Source of the DNA: Epiperipatus broadwayi
Taxonomy: Eukaryota; Onychophora; Udeonychophora; Euonychophora; Peripatidae
Length of the DNA stretch: 64,000 bases
NCBI GenBank assembly: GCA_028023455.1
Contig: JAQFVV010006203.1
Span: 13,614,348 to 13,678,347 of the forward strand
Direction: 5' to 3'
The position numbers and the translations under genes are program-made. Below, piece after piece: positions 45,678-57,894 of this stretch. Within the stretch, counting starts at the first letter, position 1. The number at the start of each line of letters is the position of its first letter. Under the pieces are notes generated by a model, which saw nothing but the letters and a program-made list of their open reading frames with translations, had not been told where the DNA came from and searched no databases.

Positions 45678-45934
45678 AATTAAGTCTTAATGAAAGAATT
45701 AAAAGATCATAAGAGTAAAGTTAAAAATAAATATAATAACCCAGCTTTGTTTATTCATGAACTGAATACAGATCATAAAATATTATTTGACAATGCAGAA
45801 GTTATCTTTTATAAATAAAATAAAAAAAGTATATTGAAAAAAAAAGTAAAAGAAACTTTGATGATAAAGTATTTTGAATCTGAGGCCATCAATCTCATGG
45901 AAGTGGTTTTGAAGTGAATAATAGGAAAGCTGCT

Positions 45935-46085
45935 TTGTTTTGGTATATATAAGTGATATGCTTAGTTGAATTTCATTTGAAAAGATCTATTTGTTATTAG
46001 ATGAAACCATGGTTGTGGAAAATTTTTAGTAAAGATTTAATTTTTTGGCTGGTATTGCAATGGTATATGAATTCTTATTTTATTT
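45935..46085. repeat. right inverted terminal repeat (pLTR) of the older PLE
   Basis: Partner of 43482-43618. It contains gttgaatttcatttgaaaag and atctatttgttattagatga, the opposite-strand form of the left repeat. Confidence 0.8.
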
Positions 46086-48597
46086 ATTATTACTAGTATA
46101 GCATTAGGCAGTATTTAATTTAATCTATACATGTGTGTAAAATGCATATTTATAAAAAAAAGAGGGTTGTTTATTTACTAATATGATATAATATATTACT
46201 ACCATAGGAATGATTAAGATATTGTTATATACATATGGCTGTTGCTTATTTTATGACACATGTCCCATAGTTGTTTTAGTAAGTCATTTTTATTAAATTA
46301 TAAATAGAAAAATAACTAAATAAAATACATAAAAGTTTTGTAATATTTTTCAAGGACAGATTCTGCCCCCTCCCCTTTTTCTTTAAAACAAAAATCATCA
46401 GTTTTCTAAGTAAATTTTTTCATTCATTCTTAAAAAATTTTTGAATAAACTTTTGATACCAATAGATGTTAATTTAAACAAAGGGATTTTAAGAATTTGT
46501 TATTTTAATATAGGTATAAAATAAAGTATTATCAATTAATCTTTTTTAATCAGAAAATTTTTAAAAAAACAATTACTAATAACAATGACCCAACTTATCA
46601 GTTATGTGATCTAACAATAGTTTCTATAGAAAAGGCTATTTGTAAAACACATTATAGGCAATATGTCCAGTTAAAGAATGATTTAATATGATTTTTTTTT
46701 ATTATGTTTTTTTTTTGTTTAAAAATAAATTTCTTTTGTTTCAATACTTTTTTTTTGGTTTTATAATTTTTTATTTGAATATATATATGTATGTTTTTAA
46801 TAAATGTTTTTTTTTTTTTGCCTATTACATTCATTGCACTATTAAGTAGATCATTTTAAATAAGTAGATAAAACAACTTTTTATTAAAAAAGAATAGCCA
46901 TTGTGAGACAAAGGCCTATTTAGCAGCACCTCATAATGGAACAGTGAAAGAGAATATGGTATTCTTCAAGGCAGCCAATTGCTATGAATAGTTTTCCATC
47001 CTTGTTTTATTCTCTAGTCAAGAATAACTAGGTGACTATTTATTGAATAACATTTAATAGATTGCTAAATTGGCTGTTGATCAATTATTTAAAAGCAAAA
47101 ATTCTAAACCTCTTGAAAAGAAGTTAATTTGGCTCTATTTGAACTCTAGATTATAAGCTTGATATGTGAATACCATATCTCTGCTTAAGATATTCTTTTG
47201 AATAAATATTAATAACCTTATTAATAATTTTAAAAAGTGTAGCTTTTACACTTGTCTCAGGTACCAAAATTAATTGGGGTCTGATTCTGCCTTTAGGCTA
47301 TTATTTTATATTCATGTAAAATGTGTTAAATATTTATTAATATGACATAAAATTTTAATGTTTTAAATAAACATTTTGATTCCTTGTTGTTTAATGCATT
47401 TCTGAGTTGTTTTTTTACTTAAGACACCAAAAATAAATCTCATGCATTATCTGCACTAGCAATTAATAGTAAAATTTATAACAGTGAATAATTAAATTTA
47501 TTTTTATAAATAAATTTTAACATTATACTCATTAAATGAAATATGTATATGTAGTTTTATCAATGAAAAGATGACTTATGAGTTGTTCTATCTCCATGTT
47601 GTTCTCAGAACAATTTTTAAATCATTGCTATGTGTTATGTAACAACAGTTTAGCTATTGACCATAACAATTTTAAACTGCTAGTAAAGTGTGCTTAGAAT
47701 TTTACTCCATGATAGAATAATGTGACAGTATTAAATTTTGTTTTAAATTGGATAAAATTGCCACTGAATATTTGAAATGATTCAAATTATATACAGCAAT
47801 GTAGTTATGAATCGCAAAAATGTTTTCAAGTGGTTTGTAAGGTTTCATTTATGGCAGGGAGATTATTGGAAATGATGTCTTTTTTCATGTTATAAGTTAC
47901 GATCCAGACATTCAAATGCCTTAAAATTTTTGTAGTGAATAACTAAATGACATTGCTACATAACACAGGCAGCTTGGAAAGAGAATAAGATATTTTTTCA
48001 CTGGGTATATATTCTATATAGCTTTTAATTAAGATAATAAGAATAAATAGGTAAAGTATTTTTCATTGATAATGAATAAAAAAAAAATTGATTGTTATTT
48101 TTAAGGTAGTACTGTTTAAAGAAAGAATCCATTGAATTTATAATTAATTAATTCATATTTTTAAAATAATAAAACTCATCAAAATGAATTTTAATAAAGA
48201 TTTTATAATGTTTTCACTAAATTAATAAGAGATGCTCCCTAAGAGAATATTTTTTATATGTTTTTTTTTTAACTTGCTCTGTTTTGTTTTTTCTATCTGA
48301 TGAAATTTTTTAACTCCCTTTCCACCAATTTTTCCAATTTCTAATCTAGTGGAAACTTTGCATACATATGTATTCCTGATAGCAATATATATTTTTTAGA
48401 GTTTGCAAATAATGAAAATTTTTAATTTTATATATGATATGATGCACTGTGATTTCTACTTATATAGAGTCAGGAATCTCTCAGCAACTATGCCCAGAGA
48501 AACCTGTTAGGCACTTCCCTTTCCATTCCCCACCCCATGTTTTCTCATATTCTCTATCCTGGGATTTAAGACTATGATACTGCCATCTCTGATATTA
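46086..48597. other. AT-rich sequence, no gene seen
   Basis: No supported frame; the minus frame 46652-46834 is a Lys-rich product of poly-T runs. Confidence 0.4.
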
Positions 48598-49147
48598 AAT
48601 TATATTAAACAGGCAAAACTCTATACATATTGCCACTCAGTGTAAGCCAGAGTAATCAATGGATGCAAGAAGGCTTGTGCATAAAATCCCTATCTAGTGC
48701 CTACTCATCCAATATTCCCAGACTAGTTTCTGGCTTATGGCCTTCATCACTGAGGAGCCTTGTATCTGAGAGCACTACGCCTAGATCTTAGTATCTAATC
48801 CAACTCTGCAGCAGCCACCTTTTATCTCTACTTAACTACAAAACTATGAGTCTTAAATTGAAAACACTATATTTTCAATCCAAGCTCATTAGCTTATATA
48901 GTCATATAGGTCTGAACTCTGTTCAGTACCCATATATTTTGATGACTTTAGTTCTTTCTAATAACTATAGCCACCACTATCCTATTAGGCAGGATTGATT
49001 TTAAGCCAATAAACATCACATGACCACCATTTCTTATGCTTGCTTATAACTTATTAAAACAGGCAAAAACTCTCCATATGTATTGCCACTCAGTGCAAGC
49101 CAGAATAATCAATGGATGCCAGAAACTTGATTTCTGGAATTATATAA
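48598..49147 (+). mobile_element. family A repeat, long form, plus orientation
   Basis: Starts aaacaggcaaaactctatac (48607 on) and runs through gaaggcttgtgcataaaatc, tagtttctggcttatggcct and tcatataggtctgaactctg to aataaacatcacatgaccac near 49010. A second left-end unit (49057 on) follows. aattatattaaa (48598-48609) and aattatataaaa (49136-49147) are a candidate 11-of-12 target duplication. Non-coding; the 49036 frame crosses the repeat edge and is not supported. Confidence 0.75.
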
Positions 49148-49474
49148 AATTAAAAATTAGAAAAGAAATAATATTTAAAAAATGTTTAAAGAAATGTTTT
49201 TATTCACTAAAAAGTAAAAAATACATTTTCTTCAATTTTCACAGTATTATTGATATCTGCTCAAAATAAAAGCATGCAGTGATCATATTTAAGAATGTTC
49301 TTTCCCCTTTCCAAACATGAGCACCATATTCTTTTATTTGGGTCACATAAAATCAAAAACATTGAAAGCTGAAGAAAATTTTTTTTTACTTTTTCCTGCA
49401 TTTATATGAATAATAGCATTTCTTTAATTTTTTTTTTTATATATATAATTAGAATACCAAAGTAAATAGCTAAG

Positions 49475-49949
49475 GTGATTTCTATAAACAAAGGCAAAAC
49501 TCTCCATATAGTAGTGCCACCCTGTGCCAAACAGAGTAATCAATGGATGCCAGAAGGCTTGTGCATAAAATCCCTATCTAGTGCCTACTCATCCAATATC
49601 CCCAGACTAGTTTCTGGCTTGTGGCCATCATCAGTGAGGAGCCTTGGATCTGAGAGCACTGCACCTAGATCTTAGGATCTAATGCAACCCTCCAGCAGCC
49701 ACCTCTTAACTCTACTTTACTACAAAACTATGAGAATGAAATTGAAAACACCACAAACCAGAAATTAGTCTGGTGATATTGGATGAGTAGTCACTAGATA
49801 GGGATTTTATGCACAAGCCTTCTGGCATCCACTGATTACTCTGTTTGGCACAGAGTGGCACTACTGTATGGAGAGTTTTGCCTTTGTTTACAACAATTAT
49901 GTGCTAGTATAAAAATGGTGATCATGTGATGTTTAGTGATTTCTATAAA
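49475..49949. mobile_element. family A repeat, fold-back form, with 14-bp target duplication
   Basis: gtgatttctataaa is at 49475-49488 and 49936-49949. Between them the element starts caaaggcaaaactctccata and ends atcatgtgatgttta. Its left arm (about 49489-49610) is inverted at about 49765-49890, so most of the element folds back on itself. It shares tagtttctggcttgtggcc and tgagagcactgcacctagat with the copies at 48598 and 56065. The 66-codon frame 49475-49675 is a by-product of the repeat. Confidence 0.85.
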
Positions 49950-52326
49950 TAGCATATATAAAAAAAACTTGGTTTATTATAAATGGTATTGCTTTTTTAA
50001 AGATTGAATTAGGCTAAATTATATAGTAGAATATCTATGTATCATGATGATCAAAAGGAGTAAATCAAAAATAGGTCTTACATGATTTTTTATTGCCATA
50101 GTTTGTTTCGAGTATGATGACACAATACTATAATAAATTTTTGTTTGTTTAATAGAAAAAAAATAAGTATGCTTATAGTGCATAGTTTGTATAATTTATC
50201 TGCTAAATTATCCACATAGGAGATGCTAATAAAAAATAAAGTGTATGTTTATTATTGAATTTATGAAACAATATTTTAGGTAGCAAAGTAATACAAAAAA
50301 TATTCCATTTATGGCAAAATAAGTGAGAAGAAATTTCATAAAGTAATCCACTGGCAAGCAGTGTATTAAATAAAAGCATGAATCTAATTTACATTTGAGC
50401 AAGAAAGTAATAATCATTGAAATTGGAACTTATCAAAAACATCATACATAGAAAGGATTTCAAATATTCAAGAATATAAAAATTGAAAAAAATTAGGAAA
50501 ACTTATGTTTCATAAAATGTTTTTTAGCCCAAACTTTACATTTCTTAAAATGTAAACACTTATTTCACTATTTTCATACTGTGACATGGGATAATGCTAT
50601 TATATGAGAAGTTTGCTGGATTACATTCACATTGTTGCTGAAATAGTTGTATCACTTTTTATTCAACAATTATTAGTTGTTTTTATGTCTAATAATTGCA
50701 CTAAAATGTCGCCAAAGGAGTGTTGTTGTCATGTTGTATTTAGTGAAGAAAAAATATTGGCACTTTCTTAGATGATTGCCAATACAGAATCTTATAGCAA
50801 TGTGGGTTTGCCATGTAAGAAAAAATAAGACAAATTCAGAGAGAATTTGCTTTTATTTTATACTCTTCCTGCCATAGATTTTTTTAAAAATTGTGTTTCT
50901 TATGGCTTGCTTTCATTTAGTAAACTTATTACCATCAAGTCCATTATTTGTATTGCTGTGCTTGCTAAAATGTAAATTATTTATATGCTTTAACATATTT
51001 CTTGCTATAAATGGAATACTTTTGTATTGCTAATTAAAAGGTTACCTAGTAAATTATTTTCGCACTTTTATTTAATTTATTTTTTATCAAAAATGTAATA
51101 CTTTTTATATTTCTTTGTAAAATCAATAATAAATATGTACATTTTAATTATTATTTTTTCATTGATATCTTCTATGTAGTAATATTCAGTAGTTAGATCA
51201 TACAAACTCTTGTAGAACACATATATATTATAAGAATATGAAAAATGTTAGAAAAAAATATTTTACATATTTACAAAATTAATATTTTATAAAAAAAAAG
51301 CCAAAATATAATTTTTTAAAAGATAATTGGCTGTTTGTATGAGCTTTTTATAAATTGATCTTTTTATGCTGTTAATCTTTTAATTGCTTTTTATCTTGTT
51401 GTTTGAAGTTTTTTATCTTTTGATATAACAATTTGGAAAAAAAATACTAAGGATTCAAGAATGGCTCAGTGAAATGATAATAAATTGAAGAATAGTTAAC
51501 TTAAACTTTTACAAAAAGAAACTGATCCTGCTAGAATCACAGTGGAAAATTTAGTTTGTGAAAGATTGTATGCTTTGATAAATAGGAAATAAAGTTATGT
51601 TTAAGCTATGCTTTGTAGAATATACTACTATTTAAAAAAGTTTTGCATTCTTGGAGAAAGACATACTGGATAGAGATGAACAGAAATGCTGAAATGGTGG
51701 ATTTGTTTTTAAATAAATTATTTAGTGTCTGATTGTAATAAAAGAACATCAATTATTATTGCTTTTTAAGCAAGAATTTAATTATCAGCAAATGGTTGTT
51801 CTAAATAAAATATGCATGAAATTGTAGCTATTTTAAGTTAATGTAAAATTTTAACCAATGAGCTGTAAATTAAAATTCTAACAAACGAGCTATAAATTAG
51901 GTTTTAATATAGAGTATATTGCATTCAGTTTATCCTTAAGTCATAAATTATTGAGACAGAATAGGCAGACATTGTTACATTCAAATTAAAGCTCGGGCAT
52001 TATCATTGTGAGCATTATCCCTATAATGGTTGTAATGAATGAACATTAATTTTTTTTAGTTTATAAGGAAGAATTTGTCTATCTACAGATAACCATTATA
52101 AGATTTTTAATATTAAAGATTGCATTATAAATTGTTAATGTGAAAATTGATACATTATTTTTGAAAATAAGTTTACATATACAATTAAATTTTACATGTA
52201 ATAAAAATACTCAAAATTGTAGTTTTAAATTTATATAAAATTCTAACAAATTAGCTGCAAATTAGGTTTTAATATAAAATTTACATTGCATTCAATTTGT
52301 CCCCAAATTAGATAAATTGTTAAGTA
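49950..52326. other. AT-rich sequence, no gene seen
   Basis: Pairs of short dispersed similarities occur, for example ctaacaaa(c/t)gagctataaattag near 51877 and 52242, followed by ggttttaatata in both. No supported frame. Confidence 0.4.
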
Positions 52327-52970
52327 ATATATAGGGTATATGAGCACAGACCCCCACACCACTCACCACTCTATCTCATAACACTGATACCCTTGAACAC
52401 ATGTATGTCGAAAAGATAAATAATCACCAATATACGTATTTCATGCTAAACCAGAAATCATCAGTTGGTCCAGATTACCATCTCTACACATATATGTTAT
52501 AAGTGCTCAGATAAATATTGAGATAGCCAATCTTCACACTTTAATGGACAGGCTTCAATCTACTCCAACTCTTCAACCGTCCATCCAATTGAAAATCTGA
52601 TGATGGAACGCTCAAAGGCCACCCTGAGGCCAATATTCTTGTCATACCCATGTTGACCATAGGTCAATCTGACCCCTCATGTATAGAACATAATCCATTT
52701 AATACATATACAAGGGATGGGCAGACATCTCTACTATGTAATAACTGAAACACAGGCTTATAATATACCTGTCTATATATGTAATATATAGGGTATATGA
52801 GCACAGACTTTCACACCACCAACCACTCACCACTCTATCTCATAACACTGATACACTTGAACACATATATGTCGAAAAGATAAATAATCATCAATATACG
52901 TATTTCATGCTAAACCAGCAATCATCAGTTGTTCCAGATTACCATCTCTACACATATATGCTATATTGGT
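52327..52970 (+). repeat. family B repeat, tandem (one full unit of about 458 bp and a partial unit)
   Basis: taatatatagggtatatgag begins at about 52327 and again at about 52785. Each is followed by cacagac, tctatctcataacactgata and cgtatttcatgctaaaccag. The first unit continues with aatctgatgatggaacgctc, gtcaatctgacc and ends with acacaggcttataatatacc. The second stops near 52970. Non-coding. Head-to-tail copies suggest a tandemly propagating or terminal-repeat-like unit. Confidence 0.85.
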
Positions 52971-55900
52971 AATAAATTCAATATTAATATAAATTTTTTT
53001 AAAGCCAATTTTATAATGTTAGTAGTTTTTTTTTTTATGTAACATTAGAAAAGAACTTACCTTCAGAATTTCTTGCAAATAATATATTTTTGAGGATGCT
53101 AGAGAAGGATTCTAATACTTTTTGAGATTTTTATCTGCTGAATAAAATTTCAAAATAGAAGTTTGTTGCTTAATATCATTATTTTCCCCCTATTTTTGTT
53201 TTATATTTAGAGAAATCACTTTTTTATTTTATTTGGTATACTTCACAAGTGGGGACAATTTTTAAGTATAGATATATATTTAGCATCCAAATATACTGTA
53301 ACTCAAAAACTAAAAATGAGATGCCAATAATTTGGGAATTCTTCACTTATAGAAGCCAAGATTATGGCTTAAAGAGTAAATATTTTTAGAATTATTGTAT
53401 TGCTTTTTGTTGTTGTTGAAGTTTATAGTATGTTCATATTGTACAAATTTGATTTTGTTAATTTATTTAATACAGAAAAGGATATTAGAAAACTCGTTTT
53501 TATTTTATTTATGTTAAGAATTTATCATAGATTGAAAAATAATATTCTATAGAGAGATTTGCATTATAATTGAAAGTGATTTCTTAAAGTCATTTAAAAT
53601 TTGTGCAGTTTGAAAAAAAATGGAGAATATTTAAATCCAGATTTCTTTTCTATTTATATTTATAAACATGTGTTTTTTATTTGATACAGTTCTAATACAC
53701 AGAATATTGTAAAGAGAGAATATTTACTGAACTTGTTTTCATATAATATTTATCATATTACTAATTTTTAACTTAATTTTTTTGTTGTTTATATTATATA
53801 TTTTATAAAATGAAATCACTCATTTCATATCATCTCATCAATAAAATGTTATTCATTGTTTTAGTTAGATATCTATTTGGGCTTTCATTGAATATATGTA
53901 ACAAATAGTGTGTATGATAAGATTGGAGCAGAAAGGTTTCACTCAATGTACTACGATTAGAGTAGGGAAAATAAGTCTTTGAAGTCATTGTAGGCAAAGA
54001 CTTCAATTTTTTTCCCAAAGGCATGCAAAATTATTGTAGAACATTCTAATCATGTTTGGATAATTTTAAAAAGCCTGCTAAGAATGAAAATGAAATTAAT
54101 AAGAAAAGCAGAGCTTTTCTGGTTATATAAAAATTTGCCAACACTGATTTATGTAATAATGAAATTCTTATAGAAAAGAGTTTTCTTAAAGGAATTGGGA
54201 GTGAAGAATTTTAGACAGCAATATAAGAAGAAAGAAATTTTAACCACCATTTTAATTCAAGTTTGTCCAAATTGGGTTGAATATTGGAGAGAAATTTACT
54301 TAACGTGGAGACTAATGAGTGATTGGAAATGATATTTCTATCCAAGACAATACAAAGAAAAATAATGTATGCCAAATTCAAAAAATATGAAGCAGCATTG
54401 GAAAATGCTTTTGGGCTGATAACAATTGAATTTAGCTTAACTGGACTAATGAATAGGTCAGAGTATGGCTGTTAAGACAATAGTTATTGAGAAAATAATT
54501 AAAGGGGTTTGTAAACAACAAGGGTCAAATAAAGGAGTTAAATAGACAAATATGATATCTCTAGTAAAAGAGATTTAGGCTGCAAATTGAAAAATCCACA
54601 ATGTAGAATAGGTGAAGATGTATGATAAATGTTTTAAGTGAAGTAAGAGACCATAAAAATCTATAACTACCAAAAAAAATGAGAGACTTTATCAAGAAAA
54701 AATGATGAAGCCAAGGTTGTAAACAAATGCCTTATTTAATCTATAAAGAAATTTATAAGAGAATCTCAGTGGTAGGATCCAAAAAATAATGTTTGAAAAG
54801 ATCTTTCCATTCTGTGCAAATATTTTGGATGTTTTCCAAAGAGCCTTTCAAAATAAAAATGTAGTTCAATAAGAAAATTCAGATGCCCATCTGTTAACTG
54901 ACCTAAAAAATGCATTTGATTTTAAGGATGTAACGAAAACAATTATATTGATATCTTGTCAAATAATCAGAAAATGCAAAATCCAAATTTTGATGATGGT
55001 ACATTAAAATAAAATGTCCTTAGAGATGTTGTAGGAGAAAATCTATAAAAAAAAAAAAAGGATAGTATACTTGTTTGTTTAATGTTTATATGAAGAAGGG
55101 GAATTATTGTTACTATATAGTTTTAGCAAATAATAAAATTTAAGAACAGATTAGTGACAGAGGTGATAAACAAAGTAATATACAAACAATAAGACAAGTT
55201 ATGTATATTTACAAATGTTTGTAATTCATTTTGTTGTTATTACTGAATAAGAAGGATCTTATGGTAAATTAAATGTGGATAAATAAGTCGTTTAATATAT
55301 TCATCTTGCATTAAAAGCTATAATTATTTTTGTAAGAAAAAGCAGCACTTAGAGCTTTAACTACATTTAGAAAGAATTAGATATGAAAAGAGAAATAGTG
55401 ATAAAAAGAATATATTTTTTGTGAGAACACTCGACAGAATTGATAATGTTGGCCTCATCCATCAATCATCCTTTGGTGTAAAAATAAGTGTAGTAAACAT
55501 GGAAGCAATTTATAGTGAGTGAATGGAAATAGAATATAAGGAATAGTAACTTTTATGAGAGGAATCCAACCTTGGTGAGTAAAAATGAAAAGATTGAACT
55601 AGTAGATGATAGGATGGATACTTCAGCATATGTAGTAATTATGTTTAAGCTATGTTTTTTTTTTTTTAAGCATATTAAATTAGTATTAATTATTTGTTTT
55701 GTTTTGCGTTTTTAAAGAAACATTAAGATAAAGTGAAATCTGAAAAAATGGGTATAAGATTTAAACAAATCTCCTTCTGAGTTGATAAGTGAAAGTATAT
55801 TTATTTTTGATATATACTTTTCACCATGCTTCATGATATGTTAATATAGAGATTGTTGAAGAGTTTAATTCGAAATGAATGATGTTTATCCAAACATGTT

Positions 55901-56064
55901 TTAGATAAAATTATTGAAAATTGTTATTTTTTTTCTCAATAAAATGGATTAGATATTGCAAATAGATTTGTAACTTATTGTCTCAAAAACATTCTAAAGA
56001 AGTGCAATGTCAATTTTTTCCATTAGCAAGATATGGCAGAGAATAGAATATATTTGAGAGCTAC
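52971..56064. other. AT-rich sequence, possible very old LINE traces at 54600-55620
   Basis: LLTDLKNAFDFKDV near 54893-54935 on the plus strand resembles RT motif A (DLKKAFDxV). No other motif in the expected order is convincing, so a LINE origin is only suspected. The minus frame at 53830-54024 is not supported. Confidence 0.3.
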
Positions 56065-56506
56065 AATTAGACAAAGTTTTAAGCCAATAAACATCACATG
56101 ATCACCATTTCTTAAAACCAATCCTGCCTAATAGGGTAGTGGTGGCTATATTTATTAAAGAACCAGATACCACAATGTATAGGCACTGAACTGAGTTCAG
56201 ACCTATATGACTATATAGGCTAATGAGCTTATAATCAAAAATATTATAATATTTTCAATTTAAGACTCATAGTTTTGTAGTTAAGTAGAAATAAAAGGTG
56301 GCTGCTGGAGGTTGTATTAGATCCTAAGATCTAGGTGCAGTGCTCTCAGATCCAAGGTTCCTTACTGATGAAAGCCACAAGCTAGAAACTAGTCTGGGGA
56401 TATTGGATGAGTATGCACTAGATGGGGATTTTATGTACAAGCCTTCTGGCATCCATTGATTACTCTGTCTTACTGTATGGAGAGTTTTGCCTGTTTTAAT
56501 TAGACA
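56065..56506 (-). mobile_element. family A repeat, long form, minus orientation
   Basis: aattagaca flanks it at 56065-56073 and 56498-56506. It runs aataaacatcacatgatcac, cctaatagggtagtggtggc, gttcagacctatatgactat, agatctaggtgcagtgctct and gcaagccttctggcatcca-type phrases, and ends gagttttgcctgtttt. This is the reverse complement of the copy at 48598-49050, about as long and clearly diverged. Non-coding. Confidence 0.85.
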
Positions 56507-57091
56507 TGGTGTTGATGTATTTCAGAAAGAAAAGTTTTTTACTGAGGAAGCTAGTAAAATATCAAGTAAACAGAAAAATGGACCAGTATGTTCTAGATGT
56601 AGATGTATTTGTGATTCACAAATTGGTTTGTATAGTCATCACAGAACTCATTTCTAGGGTGCTTTTTCTCTCTTTCTCTTTTTAGGGGAGTGGGGTGGAG
56701 TCAAAATGGCCATATTCATTTTTGAGTGCCTGTTTATTGTTATGTTGTGAAAATATAATTGTTTTCTCAATTCCATTAGTTACATATAAGGGGGGTAATA
56801 GATTACTTTTTTAAAAAAAAAATTTCAATCAAGAATTCAACCTGTTTTGAAGAATTGTATGCTTTAATTATAAGTAAAGAAAATTATTATAACTGAACAT
56901 AAGAATAATTGAAGTGAAGTGAAAATAATAACATCAGAACCTGTTTTTTTTTTCTTTATGCTGCGTATTATTTCATGGAGTAGTATATTCTTTTATTTTC
57001 TCAATCTAGAATTTAAAGAGAAAATATTTACTAAACTATGTTTTAATGTTTATCATACCAATAAATATTTTTAATTTAATTTTATTTGTTT
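56507..57091. other. AT-rich sequence, no gene seen
   Basis: Nothing recognised between the family A and family B elements. Confidence 0.4.
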
Positions 57092-57894
57092 TATATGTAA
57101 TATAGGGTATATGAGCACAGACTTTCACACCACCCACCTCTCTCCAATCTATCTAATAACACTGATACACCTAAACACATATATGCTGAAAAGATAAATA
57201 ATCACCAATATACGTATTTCATGCTAAACCAGCAATCATCAGTTGGTCCAGACTATCATCTTTACACACATATATAGTATAAGTGCTCAGATATATATTA
57301 AGATAGACTATCCTCATAGTTTAATGGACAGGCTTCAATCCACTCCACACTCCAACTCTTCAACCGTCCATCCAATTGAAAATCTGATGATGGAATGCTC
57401 AAAGGCCACCCTGAGGCCGAGATTATTGTCACACCCATGTTGACCTAAGGTCAATCTGAACCCCACATGTACAGGTCATAATCCATTTAATACTTATGCA
57501 AGGATTATGTCCTGTACATGTGGGGTTCAGATTGACCTTAGGTCAACATGGGTGTGACAATAATCTCGGCCTCAGGGTGGCCTTTGAGCATTCCATCATC
57601 AGATTTTCAATAGGATGGATGGTTGAAGAGTTGGAGTGTGGAGTGGATTGAAGCCTGTCCATTAAACTATGAGGATAGTCTATCTTAATATATATCTGAG
57701 CACTTATACTATATATGTGTGTAAAGATGATAGTCTGGACCAACTGATGATTCCTGGTTTAGCATGAAATACGTATATTGGTGATTATTTATCTTTTCAG
57801 CATATATGTGTTTAGGTGTATCAGTGTTATTAGATAGATTGGAGAGAGATGGGTGGTGTGAAAGTCTGTGCTCATATACCCTATATTACATATA
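57092..57894. repeat. family B near-perfect palindrome, 393-bp arms, 17-base loop
   Basis: The arms 57092-57484 and 57502-57894 are reverse complements centred on 57493. The frames 57243-57443 (+) and 57543-57743 (-) give 66-residue products that differ at one residue, showing how alike the arms are. Each arm is a family B unit (tatagggtatatgagcacag, tcatgctaaaccagcaatca, gtcaatctgaaccccacatg) as in 52327-52970. Outside the right arm, cacaggtatataacaagcct continues the family's end. The loop region is atttaatacttatgcaa. The two frames are not genes. Confidence 0.95.

Larger units (their letters stand above)
44386..45691 (+). mobile_element. younger Penelope-like element with 14-bp target duplication
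   Basis: aattaagtcttaat stands at 44386-44399 and 45678-45691, so the insert is 44400-45677 (1278 bp). It split the GIY-YIG codons of the older PLE cleanly. Inverted repeats 44434-44497 and 45612-45677 match over about 64-66 bases. The right repeat abuts the duplication exactly, while the left is preceded by a 34-base extension (44400-44433); such a one-sided short tail is a known PLE hallmark. The coding part is 5'-truncated: RT motifs before the GLP box are missing. The ORF is intact, so the insertion is fairly recent. Confidence 0.92.
43482..46085 (+). mobile_element. older Penelope-like element, interrupted by a younger one
   Basis: Ends 43482-43618 and 45935-46085 are inverted copies: the left reads caaatagatcttttcaagtg and aaattcaactaa, and the right gives the same on the opposite strand with scattered changes. 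PLEs are known to carry LTR-like repeats that may be inverted. Inside, RYVDDCLFV (43792-43818) is RT motif C. FIHKRLSLLN and YIELGYNNEIIRN are thumb-region remnants, and KITCHCYKIYIGQ (44343-44380) is the start of a GIY-YIG nuclease. The nuclease resumes after 45691 (DHKSKVKNKYNNPALF) beyond the inserted element, with one further frameshift. Stops are frequent. It is a dead, 5'-short copy, about 1.3 kb without the insertion. Confidence 0.8.

Noticed and set aside
49036-49675. Frames at 49036 and 49475 as small genes
   Set aside because: Both start inside family A repeats and have no similarity outside them.
57243-57743. Two near-identical 66-residue proteins as a duplicated gene pair
   Set aside because: They are mirror frames of the family B palindrome, and the same repeat at 52327 has no such open frame.
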